Of a DNA stretch of 25,787 nucleotides, positions 1-10,130 are shown one piece after another. Under the pieces are notes generated by a model. That model was not told the origin of the DNA. It was given only the letters and a program-made list of their open reading frames with translations, and did not search any database. Both the position numbers and the translations under genes were made by a program. This DNA comes from Lysobacterales bacterium UBA2790. Lineage in GTDB: Bacteria; Pseudomonadota; Gammaproteobacteria; Xanthomonadales; Xanthomonadaceae. The number at the start of each line of letters is the position of its first letter. The stretch's first letter is position 1. Where the stretch lies: assembly GCA_002352135.1 (NCBI GenBank), contig DEHW01000196.1, positions 35,120 through 60,906 of the forward strand. Reading direction: 5' to 3'.

Positions 1-350
1 ATACCGCGACGGAAACGCATCAGCTCAGCGAGCATTTCCGCGCGCGGAACAATGGGAATGCGTCGCGCGCGCGCGGCGAGCAGTTCCGGGTTGTCCTGTT
101 GGATTGCGCTTGACACAACGACCACATCGACGCCTTCCACGTGCTCGGCGTGATGTCCGCTGAAGATCTTCGCGCCGCGCTCGACCAGCCGTTGCGTCGC
201 CAGCGATTCACCCAGATCAGAGCCGGACACCGTGTAACCCAGGGTGCAAAGGACCTCCGCGATGCCACTCATGCCGACACCGCCGATCCCCACAAAATGG
301 ACCCGACGGAAGACGCTGGCGATGTCGCCATCCTGTTGCAGACGCTTCAT
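1..350 (-). CDS. murC: UDP-N-acetylmuramate--L-alanine ligase MurC (N-terminal part, cut by window edge)
   Basis: MurC is the cytoplasmic ATP-dependent ligase that adds L-Ala to UDP-MurNAc, the first step of stem-peptide synthesis. Only the first 116 codons are visible; the gene continues past base 1. The translation begins [20 protein letters not shown] and continues with the glycine-rich nucleotide-binding loop [14 protein letters not shown], then SGSD and [14 protein letters not shown], all typical of the MurC N-terminal Rossmann-like domain. The ATG at 350-348 overlaps the murG stop (TGA 349-347) as ATGA, which supports this start and suggests coupled translation. The ATPase and C-terminal domains lie outside the window. 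Identification is firm from sequence pattern and operon position. Confidence 0.95.
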   Translation of the reverse strand, partial: MKRLQQDGDIASVFRRVHFVGIGGVGMSGIAEVLCTLGYTVSGSDLGESLATQRLVERGAKIFSGHHAEHVEGVDVVVVSSAIQQDNPELLAARARRIPIVPRAEMLAELMRFRRG

Positions 351-1414
351 GCCGCCACCTCGTCAAGACAGGCTTGAGCGACGTGTTCTGCGGCCAGCGG
401 TCGAGCCAGTCTTCTCGCCGCCTCGGCCATTTGTAGTCGGCGTTCACGATTGGTGATCAATTCACTCACCACACGATGCATTCGGAGCTCGAAGTCCGCG
501 CCTTCTGGAACCATGACGGCTGCGCCCTGTTCGCAGAGATAGGCTGCGTTGCGGGTCTGATGATCGTCTGCCGCCGTTGGCAAGGGCACCAGCACAGAAC
601 AGATCCCCGCCGCGCAGATTTCGGCGAGCGTGGATGCGCCCGCGCGACAGATCACCAGGTCTGCCCACGCGTAAGCGGAAGGCATGTCTTCGATGAATCC
701 GTTGACCGCCGCCTCAACCTGGGCCTCTGCATAGGCCGCCTGCGTGGCGTCAATGTGGCGTCCACCGCATTGGTGGCGGATCTCCATGCCTGCATGGATT
801 CCCCGCAGAGCACGCGGCAACGCCCCATTCAGGGCGGCGGCACCTTGACTTCCTCCCAGAATCAGGAGGGTTGTACGCGTCCGTCCTTGCAGACGCTGCG
901 CAGGATCAAGGAGGCTCAGGATGTCTCGACGCACCGGATTCCCGACCACTTCCTCGCGCGCACGGAAGGATTGCGGGAATCCGCAAAGAATGCGCCGCGC
1001 GAGTCTTGCAAGCACCCGGTTGGTCAATCCCGGCGCACGATTTTGCTCGTGCACCAATAGCGGAGTTCCGAGCAGCCATGCGGCAAGACCTCCCGGGCCC
1101 GCTGCAAAGCCACCGAAGGCGATCACCGCACTCGGTCGCTGTTGCCGCAGAATTCGAGCGGCACTCAGGACGGCGCGGAACAGCTGCCATGGGGCGCGCA
1201 GCATGCGCAAGGCACCGCTGCCTCGCCATGACTCGATGCGCAGCGTGTACAGAGGGATGTCGTGAGCCGGAACCAAGCGACTTTCCATCGCGCCCTCAGC
1301 ACCCAGCCAACTCACCTTGGCGTGACGCGCGCGTAACTCGGCCGCTACCGCCAAACCCGGGAAGATGTGTCCGCCGGTACCACCGGCGAGAATCATGATG
1401 TGCGGCCCTGTCAT
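347..1414 (-). CDS. murG: UDP-GlcNAc:undecaprenyl-PP-MurNAc-pentapeptide GlcNAc transferase MurG
   Basis: MurG converts lipid I to lipid II by transferring GlcNAc from UDP-GlcNAc on the inner face of the cytoplasmic membrane. The 355-residue product has the normal family length. Visible signatures are the N-terminal glycine loop [12 protein letters not shown] near residues 11-22, the second glycine-rich loop [10 protein letters not shown], the nucleotide-sugar region [11 protein letters not shown], and the [15 protein letters not shown] segment. The start ATG (1414-1412) overlaps the ftsW stop as ATGA, and the gene end overlaps murC in the same way. It lies in the usual ftsW-murG-murC order. 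An internal ATG at residue 7 is a possible alternative start, but the overlap favours the first. Confidence 0.97.
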   Translation of the reverse strand: MTGPHIMILAGGTGGHIFPGLAVAAELRARHAKVSWLGAEGAMESRLVPAHDIPLYTLRIESWRGSGALRMLRAPWQLFRAVLSAARILRQQRPSAVIAFGGFAAGPGGLAAWLLGTPLLVHEQNRAPGLTNRVLARLARRILCGFPQSFRAREEVVGNPVRRDILSLLDPAQRLQGRTRTTLLILGGSQGAAALNGALPRALRGIHAGMEIRHQCGGRHIDATQAAYAEAQVEAAVNGFIEDMPSAYAWADLVICRAGASTLAEICAAGICSVLVPLPTAADDHQTRNAAYLCEQGAAVMVPEGADFELRMHRVVSELITNRERRLQMAEAARRLARPLAAEHVAQACLDEVAA

Positions 1415-2727
1415 GGCAGACTCCCAAGTCTGGGCTCCACTCGCCTGCGTTCCGCAGACTGGTGTTTCTCTCCTTCCGATGACGGTGCCCGCATCGACTC
1501 CGCGGCGGAGTCCTTCGGCGCAACGTTGAGCAGCTCCTCCGGGGTGACAAAGTCCTCACCCCGAAGCCGCGCGGACTGTCTCTTGGCGCGGTCAACCTCG
1601 TAGCTGATGCGCATCAGCAGACCCAGTGCCATGCACGTCATCACCACACTGGATCCGCCGGCGGAGATCAACGGCAGAGTGAGCCCCTTGGTGGGTAGCA
1701 AGCCCATGTTGACGCCAATGGAGACAACCGCCTGAAGACTGACCATCAGCCCAATCCCAAAGGCAACATGGGCAGCAAAATCGCGGCGTAATTGCAGCGC
1801 CTCCCAGCCAATGGCAAGTGCTCGCCAAGACAAGACCGCAAAACAGCTGATCAGGCAAACCACACCGATGAATCCGGTCTCCTCGGCAATCACAGCGAAG
1901 ATGAAATCGGTGTGCGCCTCGGGAAGGTAGTACAGCTTCTGCACGCTACCGCCCAATCCGACGCCCGTCATCTCACCCCGACCGATAGCAATTAGTGCCT
2001 GGGTCAACTGGAAGCCCGAATCGAAGGCATGCTCCCAGGGGTCGGTGAACGAGATCAGACGCTTCACACGATAGCTTTCCGCCAGCGCCACGTAGGCCAC
2101 GATGGGAAGCACCGCCATCATCGGCAAACCCAGCCAGATCATTTTCGCTCCACCCAACCAGAGCATGCCCATGGCAACGGCACCCAGCAGGACAGCCGAA
2201 CCAAAGTCCGGTTGCATTAGCAGCAACCCGAACATGAGGGCGACGACACCCATCGGCTTGAAGACCGCGCGAAACGTGTTTTGCAGACCATCCCGGTAGC
2301 GCGCCATATAACTCGCCAACCAGACGATCAGGATCAGTTTGACCATTTCGACAACCTGAAACCCGACTGGCCCCAGATAGATCCAGCGCTGCGCGCCATT
2401 GACGCGTCGACCGATCCCCGGCACCAGCACGGCCACCAGCAGCAGGCAGCCGATGATCAACGCCAGCTTGCTCCAGGACTCGAGAACACGCAGCTCGGTG
2501 CGTGCCATGATCAGGCCTGCGACCAAGCCTGCAAGCAGAAAGACGGCGTGCTTGACCAGATAGGTGTAGGGACCACTTTTCAACCCTTCCGCGATGGCGA
2601 TCGAACTTGAAGCCACCATCACGATTCCGACGCTGGCCAGTGCGATGATCGCGGCCAACATGATGTTGTCGAAGCGTCCTTCGATCTGATTCAACCTCAT
2701 CGCCTGCGGCAGTTCTATCCCGAACAT
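1411..2727 (-). CDS. ftsW: SEDS-family septal peptidoglycan glycosyltransferase FtsW
   Basis: FtsW is the divisome SEDS polymerase that works with FtsI to build septal glycan from lipid II. The 438-residue product has about ten hydrophobic segments. It carries SEDS signatures: the NGAQRWIYLGP region, GFQLTQALIAIGRGEMTGVG, YLPEAHTDFIFAVIAEE (holding the Asp equivalent to E. coli FtsW D297), and PTKGLTLPLISAGGSS. The reading frame stays open far upstream over mraY, but that extension lacks membrane character. I chose the ATG at 2727-2725, which shares one base with the mraY stop (TGATG) and has AAGGTG just upstream. A later ATG at 2700 is a weaker alternative. The charged 45-residue C-terminal tail is probably cytoplasmic. 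Confidence 0.96.
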   Translation of the reverse strand: MFGIELPQAMRLNQIEGRFDNIMLAAIIALASVGIVMVASSSIAIAEGLKSGPYTYLVKHAVFLLAGLVAGLIMARTELRVLESWSKLALIIGCLLLVAVLVPGIGRRVNGAQRWIYLGPVGFQVVEMVKLILIVWLASYMARYRDGLQNTFRAVFKPMGVVALMFGLLLMQPDFGSAVLLGAVAMGMLWLGGAKMIWLGLPMMAVLPIVAYVALAESYRVKRLISFTDPWEHAFDSGFQLTQALIAIGRGEMTGVGLGGSVQKLYYLPEAHTDFIFAVIAEETGFIGVVCLISCFAVLSWRALAIGWEALQLRRDFAAHVAFGIGLMVSLQAVVSIGVNMGLLPTKGLTLPLISAGGSSVVMTCMALGLLMRISYEVDRAKRQSARLRGEDFVTPEELLNVAPKDSAAESMRAPSSEGEKHQSAERRRVEPRLGSLP

Positions 2728-3812
2728 CAGCGCACCTTCAGGGTCGCGAGACCGATCAGCACCAGCACAACGGAAATGATCCAGAATCGCACAATCACGC
2801 GTGGCTCCGGCCAGCCCTTCAATTCGAAATGGTGGTGAATGGGTGCCATGCGAAACACCCGGCGTCCGGTGAGCTTGAAGCTGGCGACCTGGATCATCAC
2901 CGAGAGGGTTTCGATGACGAAGATCCCGCCCATCACCACCAGCACCAGTTCCTGTCTGACGATCACCGCGACCGTGCCCAGCACGGCACCCAGTGCCAAT
3001 GCACCGACATCGCCCATGAACACCTGCGCCGGGAAGGTGTTGAACCAGAGAAAGCCCAAGCCCGCACCACCGATGGCGGCGCACAGGATGATCAACTCCC
3101 CGCTTCCCGGCAGAGCCGGAATCAGCAGGTAGTGAGCGAACTGCGCGTGCCCAGAGAGATAGGCAAAGACGCCGAGCGCCCCTGCCACCAGCACGGTCGG
3201 CATGATGGCCAGCCCGTCCAGCCCGTCGGTCAGGTTGACCGCATTGGAAAATCCGACGATCCAGAAGTAGGCCACCGCAACGAAGCCGACCCCGAGTGGC
3301 ACGGCGACATCTTTCAGCAAGGGCACATGAAACGCCGTGGCCGCCGGTACATCGGCAGTGGAATACAGCCACACTGCCGCGATCAGACCGAACACCGACT
3401 GCAAGAGGTACTTCCAGCGGGATGCCAGTCCGCGAGGATCGCGCTTGACCACCTTCAGATAGTCATCGAGCCAGCCAATCGCACCAAACGAGATCATCAC
3501 CGCGAGCACGATCCAGATGTAGCGATTGCTCAGATTGGCCCACAGTAGGGTCGATAGCGTCACCGCGAAGAGGATGAGGCCGCCGCCCATGGTCGGCGTC
3601 CCTGCCTTGGAGAAATGACTCTGCGGACCATCACTGCGAATCGGCTGACCACCCGACTTCAGACGCGCCAGCTTGCGAATGAACGCCGGACCAAACAACA
3701 GTGACAGTCCGAGTGCCGTCAAGGCACTCAGAATGGCCCGCAGGGTCAGGTAGTTGAACATCGCAAAGAGGCGATCAACCGACTCCAGCCAGCGCGCCAA
3801 CTCAAGCAACAT
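2727..3812 (-). CDS. mraY: Phospho-MurNAc-pentapeptide transferase MraY
   Basis: MraY is the polytopic membrane enzyme that makes lipid I from UDP-MurNAc-pentapeptide and undecaprenyl phosphate. The 361 residues align by eye with E. coli MraY (360 residues) over the whole length. Shared motifs are [13 protein letters not shown], the catalytic-site Asp pair in [36 protein letters not shown], and the histidine motif [17 protein letters not shown]; the C-terminus GLATLKVR is the same. The frame could open at 3836, but the ATG at 3812-3810 matches the family start ([11 protein letters not shown]) and has a GGAGG ribosome-binding site nine bases upstream. It overlaps the murF end by 11 bases. murD, usually next downstream, is absent; ftsW follows directly. 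Confidence 0.97.
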   Translation of the reverse strand: MLLELARWLESVDRLFAMFNYLTLRAILSALTALGLSLLFGPAFIRKLARLKSGGQPIRSDGPQSHFSKAGTPTMGGGLILFAVTLSTLLWANLSNRYIWIVLAVMISFGAIGWLDDYLKVVKRDPRGLASRWKYLLQSVFGLIAAVWLYSTADVPAATAFHVPLLKDVAVPLGVGFVAVAYFWIVGFSNAVNLTDGLDGLAIMPTVLVAGALGVFAYLSGHAQFAHYLLIPALPGSGELIILCAAIGGAGLGFLWFNTFPAQVFMGDVGALALGAVLGTVAVIVRQELVLVVMGGIFVIETLSVMIQVASFKLTGRRVFRMAPIHHHFELKGWPEPRVIVRFWIISVVLVLIGLATLKVR

Positions 3813-5178
3813 GCGCGGTGTCCTCCCCATGGTCATGCAGCAGAGCAGTCACCACACGATCCATCCTGCTGCCACGCGAACCTTTGATCAGGCATCGCAG
3901 TCCGGGCTGCATGCGTGTGCGTAGTTCGTCAATCAATGCCTGCTGGTCGGGATGGCATTTGGCGCTTGGCCCGAATCCCTGCACCGCTGCCGACGCCAAT
4001 GGCCCGACCGCGTGCAACTCCCGAATACCTGCCTCTTTGGCTTGTCGTCCCATGTCGCGGTGGAGCTCGAGTGCATCCGGCCCCAACTCACGCATATCCC
4101 CCAGGACAAGGCAGGTATTCGCTCCCTGCGCGGCGAGGACGGCGATGGCAGCGCCCAGCGATCCCGGATTGGCGTTGTAGCTGTCGTCGATGAGCACGAT
4201 ATCGCCGTTCAGTTCATGCCGCTGTAGCCGACCATCCACCGCAGTGGCCTGTTCGAGACCAGCGACGATGTCCGTCAGCGCCACATCAACTGGCAACGCC
4301 ATTGCAGCGGCGGCCAATGCATTGCGGACGTTGTGCATTCCCGCCAGTGGCAAGTGAATCTGTGCGCTTCCCCGGTGCGTGACCAGCAAGAACCGACTGC
4401 TCGTCGCGCCGAGGTGGATCTGCCTGGCCATCACGTCACCAGGGCAGTCAACGCCGAAACGCACGATGCGTGCATGCGAGGCCATTTCTTCAAACAAGGG
4501 GGCGAACGGCTCGTCAGCGGCAATCACTGCGACGCCGCCCATCGGCAAGGCGCGATAGATCGCCCCTTTGGTCTGCGCAATGCCCAGCATCGAACCCATG
4601 CGTTCGAGATGCGCCGCCGCGATGTTGTTGACCAGAGCGACCTGCGGCGTCACGACATCGCACAGGTAGGCGATGTCGCCGGGTTTGCCCGCACCCATCT
4701 CGTAGACACCAAACACAGCGTCATCCGGCTGCGCAAGCAAGGAAGAAGGCAGACCGATTTCGTTGTTGAGATTGCCGGGGTTGGCATAACTCGACGCGAC
4801 ACGCGACAGGATACCTTTCAGCAAGGTCTTGACGGACGTCTTGCCGTTGCTGCCTGTGATCGCCAGCACACGTGTCGTGCGCTCTGCGGCAACGCGGGCA
4901 GCAATTCGACCCAAAGCCCATTGCGTGTCGCGACAGACGATCTGCGGGAGCGCATTCGGCAACAGTTTCGACGTGAGCACGGCGACCGCTCCGGCGGCGA
5001 CCGCTGCGGCAGCGAATTCATGTCCGTCAACGCGCTCGCCGGGCAGACAGACGAACAAATCTCCGGCATGCACGCGGCGCGAATCGGTACTCACCGCCCT
5101 TACGGTCACGTCTGGCGATACCCAGTGAAGTGCGCCCTCGGTTGCATCCGCAATGTCTCGCAAGGCGAGTGGTTTCAT
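3802..5178 (-). CDS. murF: UDP-MurNAc-tripeptide--D-Ala-D-Ala ligase MurF
   Basis: MurF is the cytoplasmic ligase that adds D-Ala-D-Ala to UDP-MurNAc-tripeptide, completing the pentapeptide. The 458-residue product has the three-domain Mur-ligase layout. The N-terminal substrate domain includes [19 protein letters not shown], the ATPase domain carries the P-loop [11 protein letters not shown] near residues 105-115, and the C-terminal ligase domain includes [15 protein letters not shown] and VLGDMRELG. Length and motifs match E. coli MurF (452 residues). The start ATG at 5178 overlaps the murE stop as ATGA, and the 3' end overlaps mraY by 11 bases. There is no sign of truncation or frameshift. 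Confidence 0.97.
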   Translation of the reverse strand: MKPLALRDIADATEGALHWVSPDVTVRAVSTDSRRVHAGDLFVCLPGERVDGHEFAAAAVAAGAVAVLTSKLLPNALPQIVCRDTQWALGRIAARVAAERTTRVLAITGSNGKTSVKTLLKGILSRVASSYANPGNLNNEIGLPSSLLAQPDDAVFGVYEMGAGKPGDIAYLCDVVTPQVALVNNIAAAHLERMGSMLGIAQTKGAIYRALPMGGVAVIAADEPFAPLFEEMASHARIVRFGVDCPGDVMARQIHLGATSSRFLLVTHRGSAQIHLPLAGMHNVRNALAAAAMALPVDVALTDIVAGLEQATAVDGRLQRHELNGDIVLIDDSYNANPGSLGAAIAVLAAQGANTCLVLGDMRELGPDALELHRDMGRQAKEAGIRELHAVGPLASAAVQGFGPSAKCHPDQQALIDELRTRMQPGLRCLIKGSRGSRMDRVVTALLHDHGEDTAHVA

Positions 5179-6638
5179 GCGGCCACCCCCAACTGACGTG
5201 CGGCATGCTCGGAGTCATCAAAGGGCAGGCGTTGACCCGCGACTTCTTGCCAGCTTTCATGGCCCTTGCCTGCGATCAGCACGGTGTCATCGGGGCGGGC
5301 CGATTGAATCGCTTCGGCGATGGCCAGCGCACGATCACGCTGAACACGGACGCCGTCCGGATGCTCGAATCCCAGCAGAATTTCTTCAACAATGTGTTGA
5401 CCTTGCTCGCCGCGCGGATTGTCATCGGTGACGATCACCGCGTCGGCGCACGACTCGGCGATACGCGCCATTTGTGGGCGCTTGCCGCGATCCCGCTCAC
5501 CGCCACAACCAAACACGCAGATCAATCGACCTCGTGTATGACCACGCAGACTTTGCAGTGCCTGCGCCAACGCATCTGGCGTGTGCGCGTAGTCAACCAC
5601 CACGAGCGGCAAATGCCCGTCGCCGCCGAAACGATTCATGCGGCCCCGGATCGACTGCAGTTTCGGCAAGACAGCGAACACCGTTTCAGCGTCAACTCCC
5701 AGTGCGCCGAGCGCAGCAGCCACCGCCAGCAAGTTGTCGACATTGAACCGACCCAATAGCGGACTTTCGATCACGCATCCGTGATCCCCAATTCGCATCT
5801 GGAATGAAAGACCGGAAGCTCGCAACGTCACGTTTTGAGCAACCACTCTCGCCTCAGTTTGCCCCAACGCACTGTGGGTCCAACTATCCAGATGGTCCGG
5901 CAGACCATTGGCAATCAAGCTGCCTTGCGGATCATCCACATTGATCACCGCAGCACGGAGACTGTCGAAGGCGAAGAGACTGGCCTTGGCGGCGGCGTAG
6001 GCGGCGAAACTGCCGTGATAGTCGAGGTGATCGCGGGTCAAATTGGTGAACACCGCAACGCGGATGGGAACGCCATCGACACGCCCCTGATCCAGCGCAT
6101 GTGAGGAAACCTCCATCGCCACGGTTTCGGCACCCTGTTCGCGGAGTTCGCGCAGGAGGCGATGTACTTCCAGAACATCGGGCGTGGTTCGCTCGCCTGC
6201 CTGATGACGGCCATAAAGGCCCGCGCCCAAAGTGCCGATGGTCGCCGCCGTTTGGCCAAGCAAGGTCAGCGCCTGTGCGATCAGTTGCACCGTCGAGGTC
6301 TTTCCATTGGTACCGGTGACACCCACCACCGTTGGCCCAAGCGCATCCAGATGCGAGAAGTGAAGTGCCAAGTTGCCAAGTCGCGCGCGAAGCTGCGGAA
6401 CGACGACAACCGGGACGCCCAAATCGCTGGTCGGACGACCATGCTCGGCGAGCACCAAGCTGGCACCGCGACGGATCGCCGTATCAGCGAAATCCAAGCC
6501 GTGATGCAGGGCGCCTGCCAAGGCAACAAACGCGTCGCCAGGCTGAATTCGACGACTGTCCAAGCACAGACCCGCGACGCGCAGATCGCCGAGATCAGCG
6601 CATTCCGGTAACAGGTCGGCGGCGCGACAACTCGTCAT
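5175..6638 (-). CDS. murE: UDP-MurNAc-L-Ala-D-Glu--meso-diaminopimelate ligase MurE
   Basis: MurE adds the third stem-peptide residue in the cytoplasm. The 487-residue product has the Mur-ligase P-loop GVTGTNGKTST at residues 106-116, a carbamylation-type lysine at about K218 (AAAKASLF), and the motif DDNPRGE, with DNPR at residues 406-409. In this family DNPR marks specificity for meso-diaminopimelate rather than L-lysine, which fits a Gram-negative cell wall. Other family signatures are TTPDVLEVHRLLRE, MEVSSHALDQGRV and VVVDYAHTPDAL. The start ATG at 6638 overlaps the ftsI stop as ATGA, and the stop overlaps the murF start likewise. Confidence 0.97.
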   Translation of the reverse strand: MTSCRAADLLPECADLGDLRVAGLCLDSRRIQPGDAFVALAGALHHGLDFADTAIRRGASLVLAEHGRPTSDLGVPVVVVPQLRARLGNLALHFSHLDALGPTVVGVTGTNGKTSTVQLIAQALTLLGQTAATIGTLGAGLYGRHQAGERTTPDVLEVHRLLRELREQGAETVAMEVSSHALDQGRVDGVPIRVAVFTNLTRDHLDYHGSFAAYAAAKASLFAFDSLRAAVINVDDPQGSLIANGLPDHLDSWTHSALGQTEARVVAQNVTLRASGLSFQMRIGDHGCVIESPLLGRFNVDNLLAVAAALGALGVDAETVFAVLPKLQSIRGRMNRFGGDGHLPLVVVDYAHTPDALAQALQSLRGHTRGRLICVFGCGGERDRGKRPQMARIAESCADAVIVTDDNPRGEQGQHIVEEILLGFEHPDGVRVQRDRALAIAEAIQSARPDDTVLIAGKGHESWQEVAGQRLPFDDSEHAARQLGVAA

Positions 6639-8461
6639 CGTGCCCCCTGCAATGGGACGGGCTCTGCTGCCGGCCTCAGTGTATCCAGCGGTTCCGCCAC
6701 GGATTCCGCTTCCAGCGTCAGTGCGTCCGCTTCCGCGGCTGGCACCGCAGGCGCTGCAGCCAGCAGTTGCTCGACGTTGTCTGGCGGCACATCCAGCACG
6801 CGCAGGGCGTCCGCCATGACCCGACCAAACACCGGCGCAGCCACCAGTCCACCGTAGTACTGCTTCGGATCCGGGTCGTTGATCATCAGCGCCATGGCAT
6901 AGCGCGGTTGCGAAGCCGGAACGAGGCCAGCAAAGACACTGATGTAGCGCTTCTCGTAACCGCCGGCCACGGAGCGCCGTGAGGTTCCTGTTTTCCCCGC
7001 AACACGATAGCCCGCGACACCCGCGCGCTGCGCAGAGCCTTGCGGCCCCGTCACTGTTTCGAGCATTCCAAGCAGGGTCTTTGCCAGTTGCGGGTCGATG
7101 GCTGCTCGACCTTCGCCGGCACCACCGTGGACGAAGGTGGCGGGCATCCAGACACCGCCATTACCAATGGCCGCATAGGCCTGCGCCAACTGCAGTACGG
7201 TCGTCGACAAACCATAGCCATACGAGATCGTGGCCTTTTCAACGACGCCCCAACCTTGCGGTGCGCTCAGAACGCCCGCCTGTTCACCCGGGAACCCCGA
7301 CCCCGATAGCTCGCCAAAGCCGAAGCGATGCAGCACGTCATGCAAGTGTTCGTTTGGCATGTCGAGCGCGAGCTTGGTGGCCGCGATGTTGCTGGATTTG
7401 GTCAACAAACCGGTCACCGTCAGCGTGCCGAAATTGCGAATATCCCGCACCACATGGTTGGCCAAGGGCATATAGCCCGGGCTGGTTTCGATGATCGTGT
7501 CTGGCATCACCCGACCGGTTTCCAAGGCGGCGGCGACGGTAAATGCCTTGATGACTGACCCAGGCTCGAAGACGTCGGTCACGGCCCGATTGCGACGTGC
7601 CGCCGGAACGCTGTCGAGTACGTTCGGGTTGTAGGAAGGCAGATTCACCATGGCGAGGATCTCGCCCGTGGCGACATCCAGCACAACGCCACTGGCCGAT
7701 GTTGCCGAGTTTTCCACCAATGCCTTTTGCAGCTCCCGGTAGACCAGATGCTGCAAGCGACGGTCGATCGACAGTTCCAGCGTTCGACCGGGCTCTGCGG
7801 CCCTTACCAATTCGACGTTCTCGACCACGCGCCCCAGCCGATCCTTGATGACCCGCTTGGCTCCCGGCTTGCCGATCAACCAGTCGTTGAAGGCGAGCTC
7901 AAGACCTTCCTGGCCCTGATCGTCGATATTGGTGTAGCCCAGCACATGCGCCGCCACATCGCCCAAGGGATAGAAGCGCTGGTATTCGCGCGCACTGTAG
8001 ACACCGGGGATCTTCAACGCCATCACCGGCTCGGACTGATCCGGCGTCAAACGTCGACGCAGATAGACGAAATCCCGTTCCGCGCGCGCCTCGACTCGCG
8101 CCTTGACTTCCTCCAGCGGCAACTGCAACGCAGCCGCCAACTCTCCCATCCGCTCAGGGTTCTTGAGGAGTTCTCGCGGACTGGCCCAGATCGACTCCAC
8201 GGGTGTCGAGATGGCGAGTGGCTCGCCGTTGCGATCCGTGATCATGCCGCGGGAGGTTGGAATCTCGATCTCGCGCACGAAGCGCGCGTCGCCCTTGGCT
8301 TGATAGAACTCGCTGCGCCACAGTTGCATCTCGGCCGCCTTGGCCACGAGGATGAAACCCGCGATACCAAGGAACACGCTCAATACCTGCAAGCGCCCAC
8401 GCAGGTTGGGACCACGCTGTCCAGCTTGAGGGCGACGCGGTGGAGATCGACGCACGCTCAT
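6635..8461 (-). CDS. ftsI: Septal class B penicillin-binding protein FtsI (PBP3)
   Basis: FtsI is the divisome transpeptidase that cross-links septal peptidoglycan in the periplasm, partnered with FtsW. The 608-residue product has a basic cytoplasmic N-terminus, one membrane segment at about residues 26-42, a PBP dimerisation/pedestal region (IPTSRGMITDRNGEPLA), and a transpeptidase domain with all three active-site motifs. These are S302-V-I-K305 (within EPGSVIK), S356-S-N358, and K490-T-G-T493. After residue 560 there is a tail of about 48 residues rich in Ala, Pro and Glu that looks disordered. The start overlaps ftsL as ATGA. The assignment over a housekeeping PBP2 rests on the cluster position next to ftsL. 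Confidence 0.96.
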   Translation of the reverse strand: MSVRRSPPRRPQAGQRGPNLRGRLQVLSVFLGIAGFILVAKAAEMQLWRSEFYQAKGDARFVREIEIPTSRGMITDRNGEPLAISTPVESIWASPRELLKNPERMGELAAALQLPLEEVKARVEARAERDFVYLRRRLTPDQSEPVMALKIPGVYSAREYQRFYPLGDVAAHVLGYTNIDDQGQEGLELAFNDWLIGKPGAKRVIKDRLGRVVENVELVRAAEPGRTLELSIDRRLQHLVYRELQKALVENSATSASGVVLDVATGEILAMVNLPSYNPNVLDSVPAARRNRAVTDVFEPGSVIKAFTVAAALETGRVMPDTIIETSPGYMPLANHVVRDIRNFGTLTVTGLLTKSSNIAATKLALDMPNEHLHDVLHRFGFGELSGSGFPGEQAGVLSAPQGWGVVEKATISYGYGLSTTVLQLAQAYAAIGNGGVWMPATFVHGGAGEGRAAIDPQLAKTLLGMLETVTGPQGSAQRAGVAGYRVAGKTGTSRRSVAGGYEKRYISVFAGLVPASQPRYAMALMINDPDPKQYYGGLVAAPVFGRVMADALRVLDVPPDNVEQLLAAAPAVPAAEADALTLEAESVAEPLDTLRPAAEPVPLQGAR

Positions 8462-8727
8462 GGGCGCAGCACCTCCACCTCGGTGGGCGTGGGAGAACGC
8501 ATCATCAACTGCTCTGCTGCCACACGCTCAATGCGACTGGTCTTGCCGAGCGCGGCCTGCTCAAGCTGCAGACGCCCGAACTCGATGTTGAGCTCGTCAC
8601 GCTCGGTCTCCAAAGCACTCAACTGAACAGATAGTTGGCGATGATGCTGACGTGACTCGACGACCATGATCGCGGTAACGATCACGCCAACCAGCAGCGG
8701 AAGACCGATCAGCAGACGCCAGTTCAT
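8458..8727 (-). CDS. ftsL: Cell division protein FtsL
   Basis: FtsL is a small bitopic membrane protein that forms the FtsQLB complex and helps activate FtsWI. The 89-residue product has a short cytoplasmic N-terminus (MNWR), one hydrophobic segment at about residues 5-23, and a predicted periplasmic coiled coil with heptad-like spacing from the ESRQHHRQL region to about residue 60. It then has the [12 protein letters not shown] segment typical of FtsL C-terminal halves. Sequence conservation in this family is low, so the assignment leans on size, topology and position between rsmH and ftsI. Both junctions are ATGA overlaps. Confidence 0.9.
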   Translation of the reverse strand: MNWRLLIGLPLLVGVIVTAIMVVESRQHHRQLSVQLSALETERDELNIEFGRLQLEQAALGKTSRIERVAAEQLMMRSPTPTEVEVLRP

Positions 8728-9656
8728 GGCAAACGCTCCGCAATACGGAGCACCGCGCTGCGCGCGCGCGGGTTGCGCGCCAACTCGGCGGCGTCGGCTT
8801 GTTGCGCGTCGCCAATCAGGCGCAACGCAGGACGGAATGCCTCGACCACCGGCATCCGCCGATTCCCGGGTGCAGGCTTGGCTTTCGCCAGCATGAAGCG
8901 CTTGACGATGCGATCTTCCAGCGAATGGAAGCTGATAATGGCAAGCCGCCCGCCCGGTTTCAGTCGAGCAAAGGCGGCCGCCAGCCCTGATTCAAGATCG
9001 GCCAATTCCTGATTGATGAAGATGCGCAGTGCCTGGAAGCTGCGCGTCGCCGGATGTTTGCCCGGCTCACGTCGACCGATGACCGAAGCAATCAGATCCG
9101 CCAACGCCTCCGTGCCCGACAAGGGGGATTCGGTCCGCCGCTGAACGATGGCGCGCGCGATGCGGCGACTCATGCGCTCTTCTCCGAAGGTCCAAAGCAC
9201 ATCCGCGATCTCGGCTTCCGCTGCCCGCGCGAGGAATGCCGCCACACTCTCGCCCCGTTCAGGATCCATGCGCATGTCCAATGGACCGTCGGCTTGGAAG
9301 CTGAAACCGCGCCGCGCCTCATCGAGTTGTGGCGAGGACACGCCCAGATCGAGCAGGACACCATCCAGGCCATTCGCCGTCGCAGGCCATTCCGCCAACG
9401 AGGCAAAACTGCCCCGGCGAATCGACACCCGCTCATCATTGGCAAAGCTGCGCTCGGCACAGGCAATCGCCTCCGGGTCCTTGTCCATCAGCAACAAGCG
9501 CCCTTGCGGACCGAGTTGCTCCAGCACCCCGCGCGCATGCCCGCCGCGCCCGAAAGTGCCATCGAGATAGATGCCGTCCTTGGCCACTCGCAAGCCATCC
9601 AGGACTTGCGTGAACATCACCGGGATGTGCTCGGCCGGCTGCGCTTCGTTGCGCAT
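8724..9656 (-). CDS. rsmH: 16S rRNA (cytosine1402-N4)-methyltransferase RsmH
   Basis: RsmH (formerly MraW) uses S-adenosylmethionine to methylate N4 of C1402 in 16S rRNA, near the ribosomal P site. The 310-residue product shows [13 protein letters not shown] at the N-terminus, the SAM-binding loop [36 protein letters not shown], and the C-terminal [14 protein letters not shown], all diagnostic. The start ATG at 9656 has GGGAG about eight bases upstream and lies 15 bases after the mraZ stop. The 3' end overlaps ftsL as ATGA. RsmI, which modifies the 2'-O of the same nucleotide, is encoded just upstream in this window. Confidence 0.97.
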   Translation of the reverse strand: MRNEAQPAEHIPVMFTQVLDGLRVAKDGIYLDGTFGRGGHARGVLEQLGPQGRLLLMDKDPEAIACAERSFANDERVSIRRGSFASLAEWPATANGLDGVLLDLGVSSPQLDEARRGFSFQADGPLDMRMDPERGESVAAFLARAAEAEIADVLWTFGEERMSRRIARAIVQRRTESPLSGTEALADLIASVIGRREPGKHPATRSFQALRIFINQELADLESGLAAAFARLKPGGRLAIISFHSLEDRIVKRFMLAKAKPAPGNRRMPVVEAFRPALRLIGDAQQADAAELARNPRARSAVLRIAERLP

Positions 9657-9671
9657 CGACTACTCTCCCGA

Positions 9672-10118
9672 CTACAGCTTCAAGTCGAGCATGGCGGCAC
9701 TCAGGTCTTCTTCACCGATGGTCTGGCGAATCTGGGCCAAGTGCGCTTGCTCGCTCCACAGTTCGAACTTCCCGCCCATGCCCAGCAGGACGGCCTTCTT
9801 TTCCAGGCCACAGGCATTGCGGTGGCTTCCTGGCAGCAACAGACGCCCGTTGGCATCCACATCAACGAACGTCGCCGCACCCACCAACTTGAGCTGCAAT
9901 GCGCGATGCACACGATGCGCATTCGGCAGCGCATTGACCTGGTCACGGACCTGTTCCCAAGCGCCTACCGGATACAGCCACAAGCAACCCTGCTCGTAAG
10001 GGTTGTAGGTGATGACCAGACGGTTTTCACATTCACGCGCGACGAGTTCCCGGAAGGCGGTTGGAATTGCCAGCCTCCCCTTGTCGTCGATCGTGATTGC
10101 GGTCTCGCCTTGGAACAT
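9672..10118 (-). CDS. mraZ: Transcriptional regulator MraZ
   Basis: MraZ is a DNA-binding protein with two AbrB-like half-domains that forms rings and represses its own dcw promoter in E. coli. The 148-residue product starts [19 protein letters not shown] and has the second half-domain signature [15 protein letters not shown], followed by KFELW near the end, matching E. coli MraZ (152 residues). The frame stays open to 10139, but the ATG at 10118-10116 gives the family N-terminus, so it is preferred. It is the first gene of the operon and lies directly downstream of a row of GTGGG-type repeats that fit its known binding boxes. Autoregulation is therefore likely. Confidence 0.96.
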   Translation of the reverse strand: MFQGETAITIDDKGRLAIPTAFRELVARECENRLVITYNPYEQGCLWLYPVGAWEQVRDQVNALPNAHRVHRALQLKLVGAATFVDVDANGRLLLPGSHRNACGLEKKAVLLGMGGKFELWSEQAHLAQIRQTIGEEDLSAAMLDLKL

Positions 10119-10130
10119 TTGCCTGCCGAC

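Noticed and set aside
2728..3372. Possible 215-residue N-terminal extension of ftsW
   Set aside because: The frame is open over mraY but the translation is Arg/Gly/Cys-rich without SEDS features, and the ATG at 2727 fits the family start and the TGATG junction.
2829..3548. Plus-strand open frame opposite mraY
   Set aside because: It is His/Arg/Asp-rich with no domain and lies fully inside mraY.
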